DNA of 64,000 nt from Aedes albopictus (GCF_035046485.1 NC_085138.1:335007312-335071311); one strand, 5' to 3'; shown: positions 44,178 through 56,385, numbered from the stretch's first letter. Notes: generated by a model from the letters alone, not told the origin. Numbers and translations: made by a program.

Positions 44178-45409
44178 GCTGACGACGAGACAACCGGACA
44201 TCTATACACCATAGTCGTAAGTAAATGCTGTCAGTCGTTTGGAAACTCAGTTGAAGTGCAGACGGCTTGGCGAACAGTGTAAAACGCGTGCGATCGGCAA
44301 TCCTTGTTTCGTCCGGCGGTAGAAAATCACAAGCGAAAAGTGTACGGGAGTGTTTCACCGAAATTATCGGTAACGTTAGATATCGGAAGTGGCATAGTAA
44401 GCAAAAACCAGCTAATTTCCCGTTTGAGCTAAAATTAGCAAAAATCTTCTAGTTCCTCGACGAAAATAACGGATTCGGTGATAGTGAGATCAAAACCTTT
44501 GATACGACCGACCATTTTGTTTTTTGGCGTCGGTTAATTGTTCAATCGGCACTATACATGCCATTTTCATAAAAAAAAGGTCTTTTGTGGTGTTATTATG
44601 CTTTTGGTCGAAATGCGAAGTGACCGAACGTGCGAAAATTGATTTTTAACCAACTTAGAAATGTCGCAACTCAATTTGGATTAGTGCATATTGTTGCTCT
44701 TAATTAGCTTAATGATGCGCAACAGAAAAAATAGATTCACATTTACTTCGCAGCTGCAACTTCGCATGTGCTTCTAGCGACGACTTCGATTTGGTGGTGC
44801 GACGATAATATCTCTAATTCTAATTAAGCGATCAGCAGTTGAAGATCCTTTTGGGGCGTTTTAATAAAAGTGCTTTTTGTATAATCATATAGTTGATCTG
44901 GCGCTTCAGTGAATATCCAGTGAAAGCGGGCTCTGGAATTGTTATCCCCGCGTCGGAGCTGTAGCGCAAGGTGCCAGCGGGTTTGTGTGCTTTAACAGTG
45001 CTGAGGAAGTTTCTATCAGGAGCGAGGCCACCCGCCCGGTTTACGACTGGTCAAGCCGTGCCAGCTAAGGTGTCAGCGTTCACCCGTGGAGATCAGTACA
45101 ACCAAATTCACACCAGCGAGTATCGAGGTCATTGCCCTTGATCGATTCATCGACCGTTTGGATAGTGCGTGAGTGAGCAGTAAACCGGTGAGTCATTTTA
45201 CGACCATTTTGCAACGGCAGCTGTATTCTTATTGGAATTTTCTTTCATAATTTTACTGTTCGTGACTACTGACGCCAAATAACGGAAACACCTGTAATTT
45301 GCATTTTTTTTTGGAAATTGCGCCATTTGGTACATATTTTTCTTTTGTTGTTGGGTTCCTTTTGTTATTGCGATTGTTATAACTGTACAACAGTTTTTTG
45401 ACAAAAAAG
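44178..45409 (+). other. Leader of the outer gypsy element
   Basis: Untranslated region between the 5' LTR and the gag start, about 1.2 kb. A primer-binding site should start just after 44177 (GCTGACGACGAGACAACC), but I cannot name the tRNA. AACCGGTGAGTC at 45183 resembles a splice donor. Confidence 0.6.
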
Positions 45410-45529
45410 ATGGCATTTAATGGAATGGCTACTATGATTGAGCCATATAGAAAGGGTTCTTCCTTTTGTGATTGGGTAGATCGGCTTGCCTATTGTTTCC
45501 AGGCCAATGCCGTTACCGATGAAATGAAG
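45410..45529 (+). pseudogene. gag N-terminus, outer gypsy (split)
   Basis: ATG at 45410 opens 40 codons including SFCDWVDRLAYCFQ, typical of the first helices of a gypsy Gag. The inner element interrupts it after 45529, with GAAG duplicated; the frame resumes at 50300. Confidence 0.75.
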
Positions 45530-45735
45530 TGTAGGCGGGAGTCCGGGTAGGCGGAAAGGAAACGCAGTTTCTTCACAAGAGATCGTTTTTATTGACCTTA
45601 TCCCGATCAGCGTCTAACTTGAACTGACAGTCTATTCATACACTCTCAAGTCGAATCCTGCACATCTAGTTCGGTTATAGGGTAGCCCATATTCGATAGG
45701 GTGACTCAAAATATATTTTTCTCTAAAAGCTTACA
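45530..45735 (-). repeat. 3' LTR, inner gypsy
   Basis: Identical to 50090-50295. On the minus strand starts TGTAAGC and ends CCTACA. Confidence 0.95.
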
Positions 45736-45785
45736 GCTCGGCCATCCTGTACTTCAAGTTGACCCTCATTCATCTGGAAAACAAA

Positions 45786-48047
45786 TCACAAATAACTTTC
45801 ATCCTCCAAATATTCTACGTCTTCATATTCTGTTTCTGACTCCTGATTCTCTTCTAAATATTCTACATCCTGATATTCTACTTCATCATTCTCATCTTCC
45901 CTATTATCATCTTCCGTGGCTATTTCATCACATTCACTTTCAAAGGAATCATTTTTCGCACCCCTCTGGTAAAGACGCATATTCATTGGATCATATATTC
46001 CCTCAAACCGCAAACCTGACACTTGGAACTCATCTAGATCACCCACCACATAGCGATTATTGTCCAGAACCTTTTTCACCTCATATGGCCCACGATACTT
46101 CGGCTTCAGCTTGTTTCGTTCTCCTACTACTCCGACTCTTCTTAACATCACCAAATCACCCTTCTTGTAGTATGTATTCCTAGAGCAGTGCTTATCGTAA
46201 ACTTGTTTATTGTACTGCTGCTGCCGCTTGTTATTCTTCATCGCGTCCTCGCGAAGCCCACGCAAATCTCGTACTTCTGCTTGATTTATATCCTGCAAAT
46301 ACTGAGTCAGGTCGTTATCCACACGTCTTCGCTGCTCTATTCCGAAAAGTAACATCGATGCTGTAGTTCCAGTTGAACGGTTTACCGTGTTGTTGAGGAG
46401 AAACTCTGCATCGGTGAGAACAGCGTCCCAGTTACGTCCTGTTTCCTCTACCAATTTACTGATTAATGGCATCATAGTTTTATTGTACCGCTCCACCTGT
46501 CCATTAGCTTTCGGACAAGCAGACGCTATCTTGATGTGTCTTACACCGTGATCTTTAGCAAAGTTCTCAAAAGCATTGGAGGTAAAGGCAGTTCCTCGGT
46601 CGGAAATTATAATCTTAGGTGCCGAATAAGCGTGGAAATAGTTTCGCAGACTCTTCATCACTTCCGTTGTCTTTGTTGTTTTAGTAGGATACAGCTTGAT
46701 AAATTTTGTACAGGCATCAACCACTGCTAGCACGTACTCATTTTTCCCTCTACTTTTTTCGAGTGGACCGAGATGATCTATGTGGAGAACTTCAAAAGGT
46801 ACTTCTGGTTTGTCGACATTATTGAGAACCCCGTCATAACGTTTATTCCGAGGATTATAGGCTATGCACGTGACACATGACTTGACATGGTCCTGCACCT
46901 GCTCCCGCATTCGAGGAAACCAGTAGGTCCTTCTTACCAACCCACAAACCTTATCTACGCCAAAATGTCCCATTTCATTATGAAATTTGTTAATCACTGA
47001 TGGGACCATTTGAACTGGCACATACAACAATGAATTATGACCTACCACCTTGTACAAGATAGCGTCACGAATTTCGTAATCCTTCATCGAACCGGCGATA
47101 ACAGCATCCTTCAGCTTGGCAATCTCTGGATCTCGCAACTGAGCCACATATAGTGCATCCTCAAACAATGGTGAATTGTTTTGTCTGTCTTCCTCCTCAA
47201 TCAAGTAAATGTTGGCTCTCGAAAGAGCGTCCGCATGTTGCATTCTAGTTCCCGGGCGGTGAACTATTTCAAAATCGAACTGTTCCAAGAACATTGACCA
47301 CCGCGCGATTTTTGAATTTACTTCGCGTTTCTCCAAGGTGTGCTTCAACGAATTACAGTCTGTTACTATCTTGAACCGCAAACCAAAAAGGTAAGTTCGG
47401 AAACGTTGCAGACAATACACAATGGCGAGCGTCTCCAATTCGAAGCTATGTAGCTTCGATTCCGTAGGGGAAGTTTTTCTACTGTGGTACATCACCGGAT
47501 GCATGAGACCATCATCCGCTTGCCGCTGGAGAAGGACACCCCCGAAACCCGACGAACATGCATCCGTGTGGAGCTCTGTTTCCGCAGTTGGTGAATAAAT
47601 TCGTAGAACCGGTTTAGATATTAACGCATTCTTCAAGTTTTCCACAGCTTGGATATGTTCAGCAGTCATAATGAAATAATTTTCCTCTTTGAGCAGCTCA
47701 TACAACTTGCCCGCGTGAACATTGAAGCCTTTTACGAACTTCCTAAAATAGTTTACCAGTCCTAGAAATCGCTGAAGGCTTTTTCGACTGCTAGGAATAG
47801 GAAAATCGCGTATGGACTGGATATGCCTGTTGCTTGGTTGGATTTGGTTGAACTGAACGTCATACCCCAAGTGTTCAACCTTTGTTTTGACAAATTGGCA
47901 TTTAGAAAGCTGCAAGTCTAAATGGTTATCGGAAAGAGTTTCCAAAACTCTTTGTAGGGTTTGAAAGTGTTCATCGATACTTTCAGATGCAATCAACATA
48001 TCGTCGATAAACACAATAACACTACCATCGCGAATGAAAGGGTCCAA
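45786..48047 (-). pseudogene. RT (second half), RNase H and integrase, inner gypsy
   Basis: 753 residues counted from 48047; the frame is open back to about 48160. FIDD (residues 13-16) is the RT catalytic pair; an RNase H Asp block TDACSSGFGG lies at 161-170; integrase has an HHCC zinc-binding region near 355-400, HIDHLG, an SDRGTAF block and NGQVERYN (DDE). The C-terminus is an acidic Glu/Asp/Tyr repeat (last ~60 residues). The enzyme copies element RNA and inserts the DNA. Separated from gag-protease by a frameshift, so this copy cannot make a continuous Pol. Confidence 0.88.
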
Positions 48048-48064
48048 AACTTTAGTAATAAACT

Positions 48065-49993
48065 TTACAAAAAGCGCGGGGGAGTTTGCATATCCGAACG
48101 GAAGACGATTGAATTCGTACTGACCACTGTCTGTAACGAACGAAGTATATCCTCTGTCAATTCAACATGGTAGAATCCATTCTTCAAATCCAACGATGTG
48201 AAATATCGCTTCCCTTGCAGCCGCATAATTTGGTCTTCGATGATCGGCATCGGAAAATGGTTTCGTTCCACAATTCGATTCAATGGTCGGTAATTCACGC
48301 ACATTCGGAAAGAGTTATTCTTCTTCCTGGTCAACACTACCCTTGAAGTGTACGGCGATTCACTTTCTCGGATTATCCCTTGTTCCAATAACCCACCAAC
48401 CAACTTGTCAAGTTCACCCTTCTCCCAAACACTGAGTCGCTGTGGAGTCGCAGTAAATATCTTATCCTCCTTCAACCGGATCTCAGCCTGATACCTTATC
48501 AACGGTTTGTCAGGACGAGATCTATTGAAATAACTATTTAGCAATAATTCCTCCAGCCTGATCGACACATTTCGAGTCTCGCCAGTGTCCCCTACATCAA
48601 GACCCATACCACTACTGTCTACTAGGTACGATTCAACGTAGCCTCCGAACATGGACCAGTCATGCTTACCGTGCGTATCACCAAGAGGAAAGTGCAAATA
48701 CTGAATGCGATTGTCTCTCAGAAAGCTCCTACCTAAAATCATATCCACCTGCATCGTGTCGTCAACAACAACTAGAAATCTTGCAGTCATTTGTCTGTTC
48801 CTTATGCGTAAGATTGTACCTAACTCGCCTAGTACTGCAACTTTTGAATCGTTTATACCTACAACATCCTGAACATTTCCTCCTAGTGTGATAGTGGACG
48901 ACAACAATTTACGTTTTATTAGATTCACATAGCTACCTGTGTCCACCAGCGCCATGGTTCGGAAACGTTCGCCGGCTGCTTCCACGTCCACTTCGACCGA
49001 AGAAGATCCATCCATCTCGAGAACATCTTCATCGCCACCAAAAACTGCGTTGACGGAGTGGCGTCCAACAGTTCTGGATGGAATCTGGTTCGCCTCGAGC
49101 TGTTTTGATGAGTTCGCCACCACCGTGCACTTTTCCGCTGTGTGTCCCACCTTCATGCACTTGCTGCATCGTTCACGGCGCTGTGGCTTGGGACAATCAA
49201 TCGATCTGTGCCCCGTTTCACGACAGTTGAAACAGATTGTTTCACTGCCAGGTGAACTCGCTCCTGATCCCGTCACCGATGTTGTTTTTACAATCCGTAG
49301 TGGAGCTGATGAATTTCGAGAAGAAATCATGTTTAGATTCGATGAAATCCACTTGGTATGTTGCAGCAAGTCGAGTGTCGAAGTATATTGCCTCGCCAAC
49401 AGACTCGGGTAAACCGGGTCGTTTCGAAGCCCCTTGATGATGTATTTGAGTGTAGCTGATGTACTGAAATCTCCCTGCTGCGCTAGAGCATCCACGCGAT
49501 AGACGAACGACTCGTATGATTCATCCTTTTCCTTCTTCATCTCTTCGAGCTGCCGATGGATGTCCGCCTCGTCGAAAGTCTCCGGGAACGCTACTATCAG
49601 CCGCTGCTTGAATTGCGCCCAGTTGAATATTTTTTCCTCGTATCGCCGGTACCAGCTGGCTGCCGCCCCGCTGAGCCGAGTCGTTCCATATAGTAGGCAC
49701 ATCTGCTCCGTCCATCCATACAGGATTCGAAAATGATCGATTCTCCGCAACCATTTCGTAACACCATTTCCTTCCGAAAATTCTGGAATCAGCCTTCCAA
49801 GGTCGTGCGGATGCGGTGCAAAAGTATGGGTTTGCGTCACTTGTTGCACACACACATTTTCTTCTCGCTTCATCGCCGTCGCTGGTTTATCGTCCTCCGG
49901 CACTGATTTCACGTCGAAAAACGTCGTATCTTCTTCTTCAATGTCGCCTCCTCGCACTTGTTTGGCTGTCTGGCTCCTGGTCACCGGCATCAT
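48065..49993 (-). pseudogene. gag, protease and RT N-terminus, inner gypsy
   Basis: 642 residues from ATG 49991-49993. Capsid-like region with LSGAAASWYRRYE (108-119) and QFKQRL; two CCHC knuckles (254-267, 276-289); protease active site VDTGS (350-354); then RT fingers including GIIRESESPYTS, VNYRPLN and YFTSLDLKNGFYHV (catalytic Asp). The frame shifts near 48140-48170, after the LTED block, leaving an unrelated tail up to 48065. A single-base indel would explain it; a sequencing error cannot be excluded. Confidence 0.88.
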
Positions 49994-50089
49994 GTTGAAA
50001 GTCTCGGAATATCGTCGTCCTCCCAGAACGTCGGAGTTACCGTCACCGAAACTAACTTTTCACCGCCGGTGATATCCCACTTCTGAAAC

Positions 50090-50295
50090 TGTAGGCGGGA
50101 GTCCGGGTAGGCGGAAAGGAAACGCAGTTTCTTCACAAGAGATCGTTTTTATTGACCTTATCCCGATCAGCGTCTAACTTGAACTGACAGTCTATTCATA
50201 CACTCTCAAGTCGAATCCTGCACATCTAGTTCGGTTATAGGGTAGCCCATATTCGATAGGGTGACTCAAAATATATTTTTCTCTAAAAGCTTACA
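50090..50295 (-). repeat. 5' LTR, inner gypsy
   Basis: 206 bp, identical to 45530-45735. Confidence 0.95.
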
Positions 50296-50299
50296 GAAG

Positions 50300-51456
50300 A
50301 AAGCCCATTTGATAACGCTAGGGGGAACAGCCTTGTATTCCGAACTTAAACTTCTATATCCAAATGGTGCATTAGATACAGCTGTTTATACATATATTGT
50401 GGCAAAATTGAAATCTAGACTTGACAAAATCGAACCAGATGTAATACAACGTGCCCAATTCAATTCGCGGATTCGACAGGCCGGGGAGACATTAGAAGAC
50501 TTCGTATTAGCTCTGAAGCTTCAAGCCGAGTTTTGTGGCTTCGGTGATTTTAAAAATATGGCGATACGAGATCGTATTGTAGCAGGGGTTAATGACAAAG
50601 CTCTCCAACAAAGGCTACTAAATGAAGAGAAGCTTACGTTGGAGACGGCTGAAAAGATTATTACGACATGGCAGATTGCTGAAACAAACGCGAAAGCTTT
50701 GGGAAGTAGGGAAAACAGCTGGGATCAAATTGCCTCATTGAAAATGAGGATCCGTCTCTGAAGCTTCAAGCCGAGTTTTGTGGCTTCGGTGATTTTAAAA
50801 ATATGGCGATACGAGATCGTATTGTAGCAGGGGTTAATGACAAAGCTCTCCAACAAAGGCTACTAAATGAAGAGAAGCTTACGTTGGAGACGGCTGAAAA
50901 GATTATTACGACATGGCAGATTGCTGAAACAAACGCGAAAGCTTTGGGAAGTAGGGAAAACAGCTGGGATCAAATTGCCTCATTGAAAAAGAGGATCCGT
51001 CAGGAGTCGTTTAGGGTACAGACAATGGCCGGAGCGTCAAGGGGCTTACCAACGGCAGTATAATGATGGGGTTAATCCAAAGTCAATGCACTCAATGGTT
51101 AGGCGCAACCCAGAACACAAAAGGCCCTCACGTTTTTCCAATTTCACATGCGATTATTGTGGTATAAAAGGACATATCAAGAAACGCTGCTTTAAATTGA
51201 AAAACTGGAAGAGGAATGCGGTCAATATGGTGGACAACCAGGAAGCTTCAACTGTGGACGAGGAATTGCATGACCTAATCAACAGGATGAATACTAAGGA
51301 GTCGGATAGCGAGGACGACGACATGGATGAAGGTGAGAGTGAGAATGAAGAATTAGAGTGCATGAATATTACCTCAATTGGCTTCTTTAACGATGTTGAG
51401 ATAATTCGATATTCTGAATCTGCATGTCAAACTGAGCCGAAATCCAAATTTTCATG
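50300..51456 (+). pseudogene. gag body and CCHC knuckle, outer gypsy
   Basis: 50300-50760 continues Gag (with an AGETLEDFVLALKLQAEFC block) but ends in a stop caused by a 245-bp tandem duplication (50511-50755, 50756-51000). A second frame change lies near 51030-51060. The last piece (51086-51456) has a single knuckle CDYCGIKGHIKKRC and an acidic tail rich in Glu/Asp/Ser. Nonfunctional as it stands. Confidence 0.82.
50511..51000 (+). repeat. 245-bp tandem duplication in gag
   Basis: Two copies of 245 bp meet at CCGTCTCTGAAGC. One visible difference (AAAATGAGG versus AAAAAGAGG). Length is not a multiple of three, so the frame is broken. Confidence 0.9.
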
Positions 51457-51739
51457 AATTTTGGAGCCCGGGAACCTATTTAAAAATCAATTTGAAGTTT
51501 GTATGGGAGCGATTTGTCTAATCACCCCTCGTCACAGTTTGTACTGGGCGGAGCTGTCAAACAGTTGCCCAGCTGTCAAAAGGTGATTTCAAAAAATTTC
51601 TTTGAAATAGATTTTAGGTACCAAAATAAGGTTCTAAAAATCTGAAAAAAATCATAGTGGCTCAGAAAAAGGTGCTCTTTCGTATAAAATCGAAAAATCA
51701 ATATATTTTTCAAAATTTAAAAACCCAATTAACAAAATA
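51457..51739. other. Non-coding interruption between gag and protease
   Basis: About 280 bp without a long frame between the Gag stop and the protease region, carrying GGAGCTGTCAAACAGTTGCC and AGCTGTCAAAAGG words. It may be a small insertion; no terminal repeats are clear. Confidence 0.4.
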
Positions 51740-52375
51740 AATAATCCCTGTTTATTGGACCTATCTATTGAGGGGAAAAGTATTAGTATGGAAATTGACT
51801 GTGGGTCTGCAGTAACTGTGATAAATAAAAGGCAATATTTTTCAATACTTGACAAACCTTTACAGAAATGCAGCAAAACTTTGGCAGTAGTGAATGGTTC
51901 CAAATTGGATGTTCTTGGAGAAGTGAAGGTTTTGGTCAAGTTCAAGGGGAAAGAAATAACTTTGAAGTTGCTAGTGCTTGACTGTAATAACAATTTTATT
52001 CCATTATTGGGCCGAACTTGGTTGGACGTATTGTTTCCTAACTGGCGAAATTTTTTTTCAAATCATGCTATGATTAATAACATGATAAGTGACAACAGTG
52101 AGACAGTGATTAATGACTTGAAACAACAGTTTTCTAAAGTATTTGTCAAAGATTTTTCAACGCCAATAGCGGGTTTCAAGGCTGATTTAGTTTTGAAAAC
52201 CGAGGTACCAATTTTCAAAAAAGCCTATGATGTACCATATAGGTTAAAAGATAAAGTTGACGATTACTTGGATAAATTAGAAAAAGAGCAAGTTATAACC
52301 CCAATAAAAACTAGTGAGTGGGCTTCTCCGGTGATTGTTGTTATAAAAAAAAAAATAATCAAATCAGGCTTGTAA
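51740..52375 (+). pseudogene. Protease and RT start, outer gypsy
   Basis: Protease active-site block EIDCGSAVTVIN (Cys in place of the usual Thr of DTG), followed by LLGRTWLDVL. The RT N-terminus reaches SEWASPVIVVIKK, then a run of 11 A (52345-52355) shifts the frame and a stop follows at 52373-52375. The downstream RT continues in another frame. Confidence 0.8.
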
Positions 52376-54942
52376 TTGATTGCAAGGTTTCGATTAACAA
52401 GTTAATAATTCCCAATTCGTATCCTTTGCCAATTGCACAAGACTTGTTTGCAAAGTTGGCAGGGTGTAAAATATTTTGTGCTCTTGACCTTGAAGGTGCC
52501 TACACCCAGTTAGAGTTAACAGATCGTTCAAAACAGTTCATGGTTATTAATACATTGAAAGGGTTATATACCTACAACCGACTACCTCAGGGTGCTTCCT
52601 CGAGTGCTGCCATATTTCAGCAAATAATGGATCAAGTGTTACATGGTATTGAAGGGGTGTATGTTTATTTGGATGACGTGCTAATTGCCGGAAAAAGCTT
52701 TGAAGACTGTGTTTCAAAATTACGTGAAGTTTTAACAAGATTATCAAAAGCAAACATAAAAGTAAATTTAGACAAATGTGAGTTTTTCGTGAAAGAGTTG
52801 AATTACCTTGGTCACGTTATTAGCGAAAATGGGCTAAAGCCATGCCCCGACAAGATTTCTACGATAAAAAACGCAAATGTTCCAAAGAATGTGAGTGAGT
52901 TAAAGTCGTATTTGGGATTGATTAATTATTATCAAAAATTCATTCCCCATCTCTCTACAAAATTGTTTCACTTGTATAACTTGTTGAAGAAAGACGTGAA
53001 ATTTGTGTGGGACCATAAGTGTAATAAGGCTTTTGAGGATTCTAAAAATGCACTTTTGACAACTGACTTGCTTGAATTTTATGACCCTAACAAACCACTT
53101 GTAGTTGTGTCTGATGCCTCGGGATACGGTCTTGGGGGTGTCATTGCCCATATTATAGATGGAATAGAAAGGCCAATCAGTTTCACTTCATTTTCTCTTG
53201 ATAAATGTCAAAAATCGTACCCAATTTTGCATTTAGAAGCACTTGCCTTAGTTTGTACCATCAAAAAATTTCATAAATATCTTTACGGGAAGAAGTTTTT
53301 AGTTTTTACAGACCATAAACCCTTGGTGGGTATTTTTGGCAAGGAAGGAAAAAATTCAATTTTTGTTACCAGATTGCAACGATTTGTTTTGGAGTTGTCC
53401 ATTTACGAATTCGAGATCCGCTACAGACCGTCATCAAAAATGGGAAATGCGGATTTTTGCTCCCGTTTTCCTTTGCCCCAATTGATTCCAAATGAACTTC
53501 ACACGGACCTTATAAAAAGCATAAATTTCAGTACAAAAGTACCGCTAGATCATGAGAAAGTTGCAAATGCAACGAAAGAAGATGTGTTTTTATCCCAAGT
53601 ATCTCATTTTATGAGAAATGGATGGCCTGAAAGAATAGATAAGCATTTTACCAACGTTTTCGCTAATCAACATGATTTGGAGATAGTGGATGACTGCTTG
53701 TTGTATCAAGATCGTGTGATCATCCCAAAGGAATTGCAAAGACAAGTTTTAAACATTTTACATGGCAATCACGCAGGAATTGTTAAAATGAAAAGATTAG
53801 CGAGGCAATCCGTTTATTGGTTTGGGGTAAACTCACAGATAGAGGAATTCGTTAAAAAGTGTGACGTATGTAATAGTATGGCAACAATTTCGAAGCGTAA
53901 AGTTGAGTCTGAATGGACCCCTACAACAAGGCCCTTCAGCAGAGTGCACATAGACTTCTTCCATTTTTCGAGCCACACATTTTTATTAATTGTTGATAGT
54001 TACTCAAAGTGGGTGGAGGTAGAATGGATGAAGTCTGGTACTGAGTGTGGAAAGGTCCTCAAAAAGTTAGTTGCATTTTTTGCCAGGTTCGGTCTCCCAG
54101 ATGTGTTAGTTTCAGACGGTGGTCCTCCGTTCAATTCATTCGCATTCACAAATTTCTTAGAAAAGCAAGGAATCAAAGTGTTTAAAAGCCCTCCATACCA
54201 TCCAGCCAGTAATGGTCAGGCGGAACGGTTTGTGAGAACAGTTAAAGACGTGTTGAAAAAGTTCCTAATGGATCCGGAGAACGGTGAACTTGAACTGGAA
54301 GACCAGATTAATTTATTTTTAATCAACTATAGAAATAATTCATTGACGGCTGATGGACATTTTCCATCCGAAAAAGTATTTGCTTATTTACCTAAGACAT
54401 TGATTGATCTTTTAAATCCTAAGAAACATTATAAAAACCTTCTACTAAAACCGGCTAAACCCGCCAATGAGGACAATCAACTAGAGGTCGTTTCCAGGAA
54501 GAAACGAAAAGATCCTCTAGATGATCTGATGGAAGGTGACGTGATCTGGTACCAGAATCATAAACCGAGCCATCCAGCGAAATGGGTAAAAGCAACTTAC
54601 TTAAAACGAATCTCTCAAAACTTTTTCCAGGTGCTAATTGGAAGCGTTGTAGCCGCGGTGCACAGAGAACAGATTAGGACCTCAGGAGTTACCGACAGAG
54701 AGATGCGACCTAACGTGATGTTGTCCAAGGAAAGATCAATTGAAGCGACCGATAGGCCAAGAGATCAAGGTCCCGAGAGTTTTGGTAGTGAAGTGAATGA
54801 ATTTCATAGTGATAAATGTCACCCAGAAGAAAAGTCTTCTGGTAAACGGAAAAAACCAGCCGACTGGGTGGATCAACCACTTCGGCGTTCGAAAAGAAGC
54901 AGAAAAGAAAACAGAGATGATGCTTTCGTGTATACTAAATGA
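52376..54942 (+). pseudogene. RT, RNase H and integrase, outer gypsy
   Basis: A long open frame (readable from 52318) containing, in order: LDLEGAYTQ (catalytic Asp), LPQGASSS, YVYLDD (catalytic pair), RNase H SDASGYGLGGV and TDHKPL, an NADFCSRFP block, integrase zinc motif HGNHAG ... CDVCNS, HIDFFHF, VSDGGPPFNS and NGQAERFVR, and a basic C-terminal tail (RRSKRSRKE). Apart from the A-run frameshift upstream, it looks intact. Confidence 0.9.
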
Positions 54943-55086
54943 TGTTGGATATATTTGAATTTTTGTTCAAGACAAGCATGTAGAGGAAAAACAATCCAAT
55001 CGAATTTTATAAAGCTCTCAGAGCAGTAGACCTAAGTTAGTAATAAGATTATACTTGTTCTGATAAACCAGTTATAAGAAACATCC

Positions 55087-55101
55087 AAAAGGTGGAGGAG
55101 T
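55087..55101 (+). other. Polypurine tract, outer gypsy
   Basis: AAAAGGTGGAGGAG directly before the 3' LTR, the expected primer for plus-strand DNA synthesis. Confidence 0.75.
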
Positions 55102-55399
55102 TGTAGTGTATTGAGTATTACTAGTGCATTTTGTTCAGTGTGGATACCTTCATTACTACTACAGTCAGAGTTGAATTAGAAGATGGATGGTAACGGCATG
55201 TAACGTTATATCGAAGGTATAAAAGATTAAAGAGGCCATCGGAGATTTCTCTTTTGGACCACAGCCAACAAAGTATTTAGAAGTGTTTTATATTTCCAAG
55301 TTATTGAAAGCTATTCCCCGAATAGTACCAGAGTCCTTCTCCATTTACCCCGCTGCTCGTATTTTATCCGTTGGTCGAACCTCCCTGCCGGATACATCA
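55102..55399 (+). repeat. 3' LTR, outer gypsy
   Basis: 298 bp, one visible difference from 43880-44177, followed by the duplication GATAT. Confidence 0.93.
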
Positions 55400-55404
55400 G
55401 ATAT

Positions 55405-55900
55405 ATTGTTACTTTTTACAATAGAAATCAAGCCCATATAGTTCGTACAATAAGTGAACATTAGCTTTATTAGTAACTAATTGATTCGATTGTTTTTCAA
55501 TAGTTCTATAATAATTGAAAGTTACTATCAGTAAAAAATAATTTAAGTTGTTTTTATAGAGTTGCAAACGTGCCTGCAAAGTTCTCATGGGCTTTTTTTT
55601 TTTTATTAAAAAAGAGTTTATTTCTCAATTACACTTAAACACAATTCGTAACAAATAAATAACAATAAATATTATTGTTGCTTGGATCATGTTTGTATAA
55701 TCAAACACAAAATCACTTGACATATTTTCAAGGGGCAGATCGCTCTTTGAATGTGCATTTAATTTGCATTCAATGTATGGAAATGCATTTTTTTTTAAAT
55801 TTCCCATCAACTTAGCATTGATACATATGCGAATGTCAAACCACAGCTGTATTGAGAAAACCGTTATGATGTGTTTCGTGTTCAGCTCAAAAGTAAACTA
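55405..55900. other. No recognised feature
   Basis: AT-rich, with a T13 run near 55594-55606. I see no gene. Confidence 0.45.
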
Positions 55901-55905
55901 TTGAA

Positions 55906-56074
55906 ATGGACAATTTGGGCAGGAACCGTGTAATTGTAAGTTATTAATATTTAATTAGACATATTAAATTAACTGTTGACTAAGTCATGAAACCTATATC
56001 GTGAATTCTTATTGCAGGAACTGTCCTTGAATCGACTGGAAACGGCAGCTGGACTAGTTCTCCCACCAGTGTAA
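55906..56074 (+). CDS. Candidate two-exon small gene, 28 codons
   Basis: ATG at 55906 (context TTGAAATGG) opens ten codons to 55935. The intron 55936-56017 has a consensus GTAAGT donor and a TTATTGCAG acceptor. Exon 2 (56018-56074) continues in frame for 18 codons, ending LVLPPV then TAA. The product would be 28 residues, with no motif I know. It could be a micropeptide, the 5' end of a longer gene, or chance. The matching frames across strong splice signals are what make it worth listing. Confidence 0.35.
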
Positions 56075-56339
56075 ATATGCTGGACTTTAAGGGTCTAACT
56101 GTAACCAGCTGGTTTGGGGAATAATATAGCTTTAAGAACCTTAAATATATACACATTGTAATTGTAATTTTTTACTGCAAGATGGAAGAGTCGAGCGAAA
56201 ATTAAAATGTATTTTTACTTTTAGTTGTTTTAGGGAGAATTGAGTACGTCACGCTAAAATAGAGTATTCTCTACCCTCTCCCCCTTCGTATGGGATTTGC
56301 CTATGCTTAATGCATCGCTTGTCACACTTTCACAATCCC

Positions 56340-56385
56340 CCCTCCACCACCCACGCGTGACATAATTTATGGATGCCCTCCTTTT
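56340..56385. repeat. MITE end relic
   Basis: GCGTGACATAATTTATGGATGCCCTCC resembles 33692-33718, probably one end of the same MITE family. No partner end is seen nearby. Confidence 0.4.

Larger units (their letters stand above)
45530..50295 (-). mobile_element. Full-length Ty3/gypsy retrotransposon (inner, reverse)
   Basis: Identical 206-bp LTRs, a 4-bp duplication GAAG (45526-45529, 50296-50299), and gag-protease-RT-RNase H-integrase on the minus strand. Two CCHC knuckles, short LTRs and RT/integrase texture suggest the Mdg3-like group. No envelope gene. A frame break in RT divides the long reading frame. Identical LTRs mean a very recent insertion, later than the outer element. Confidence 0.92.
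43880..55399 (+). mobile_element. Full-length Ty3/gypsy retrotransposon (outer)
   Basis: 298-bp LTRs (43880-44177 and 55102-55399), 5-bp duplication GATAT, an ~1.2-kb leader, gag with one CCHC knuckle, protease, RT, RNase H and integrase in Ty3/gypsy order, and a purine-rich tract just before the 3' LTR. No envelope gene. The integrase HIDF block and CSRF block suggest the Mag-like group. The coding region is broken by a duplication and frameshifts, and gag carries another gypsy element in reverse. The LTRs differ at one position that I can see, so insertion was recent. Confidence 0.9.

Noticed and set aside
43880..55399. Envelope gene (endogenous retrovirus or errantivirus)
   Set aside because: No frame lies between integrase and the 3' LTR of the outer element, and none in the inner element, so both are plain retrotransposons.
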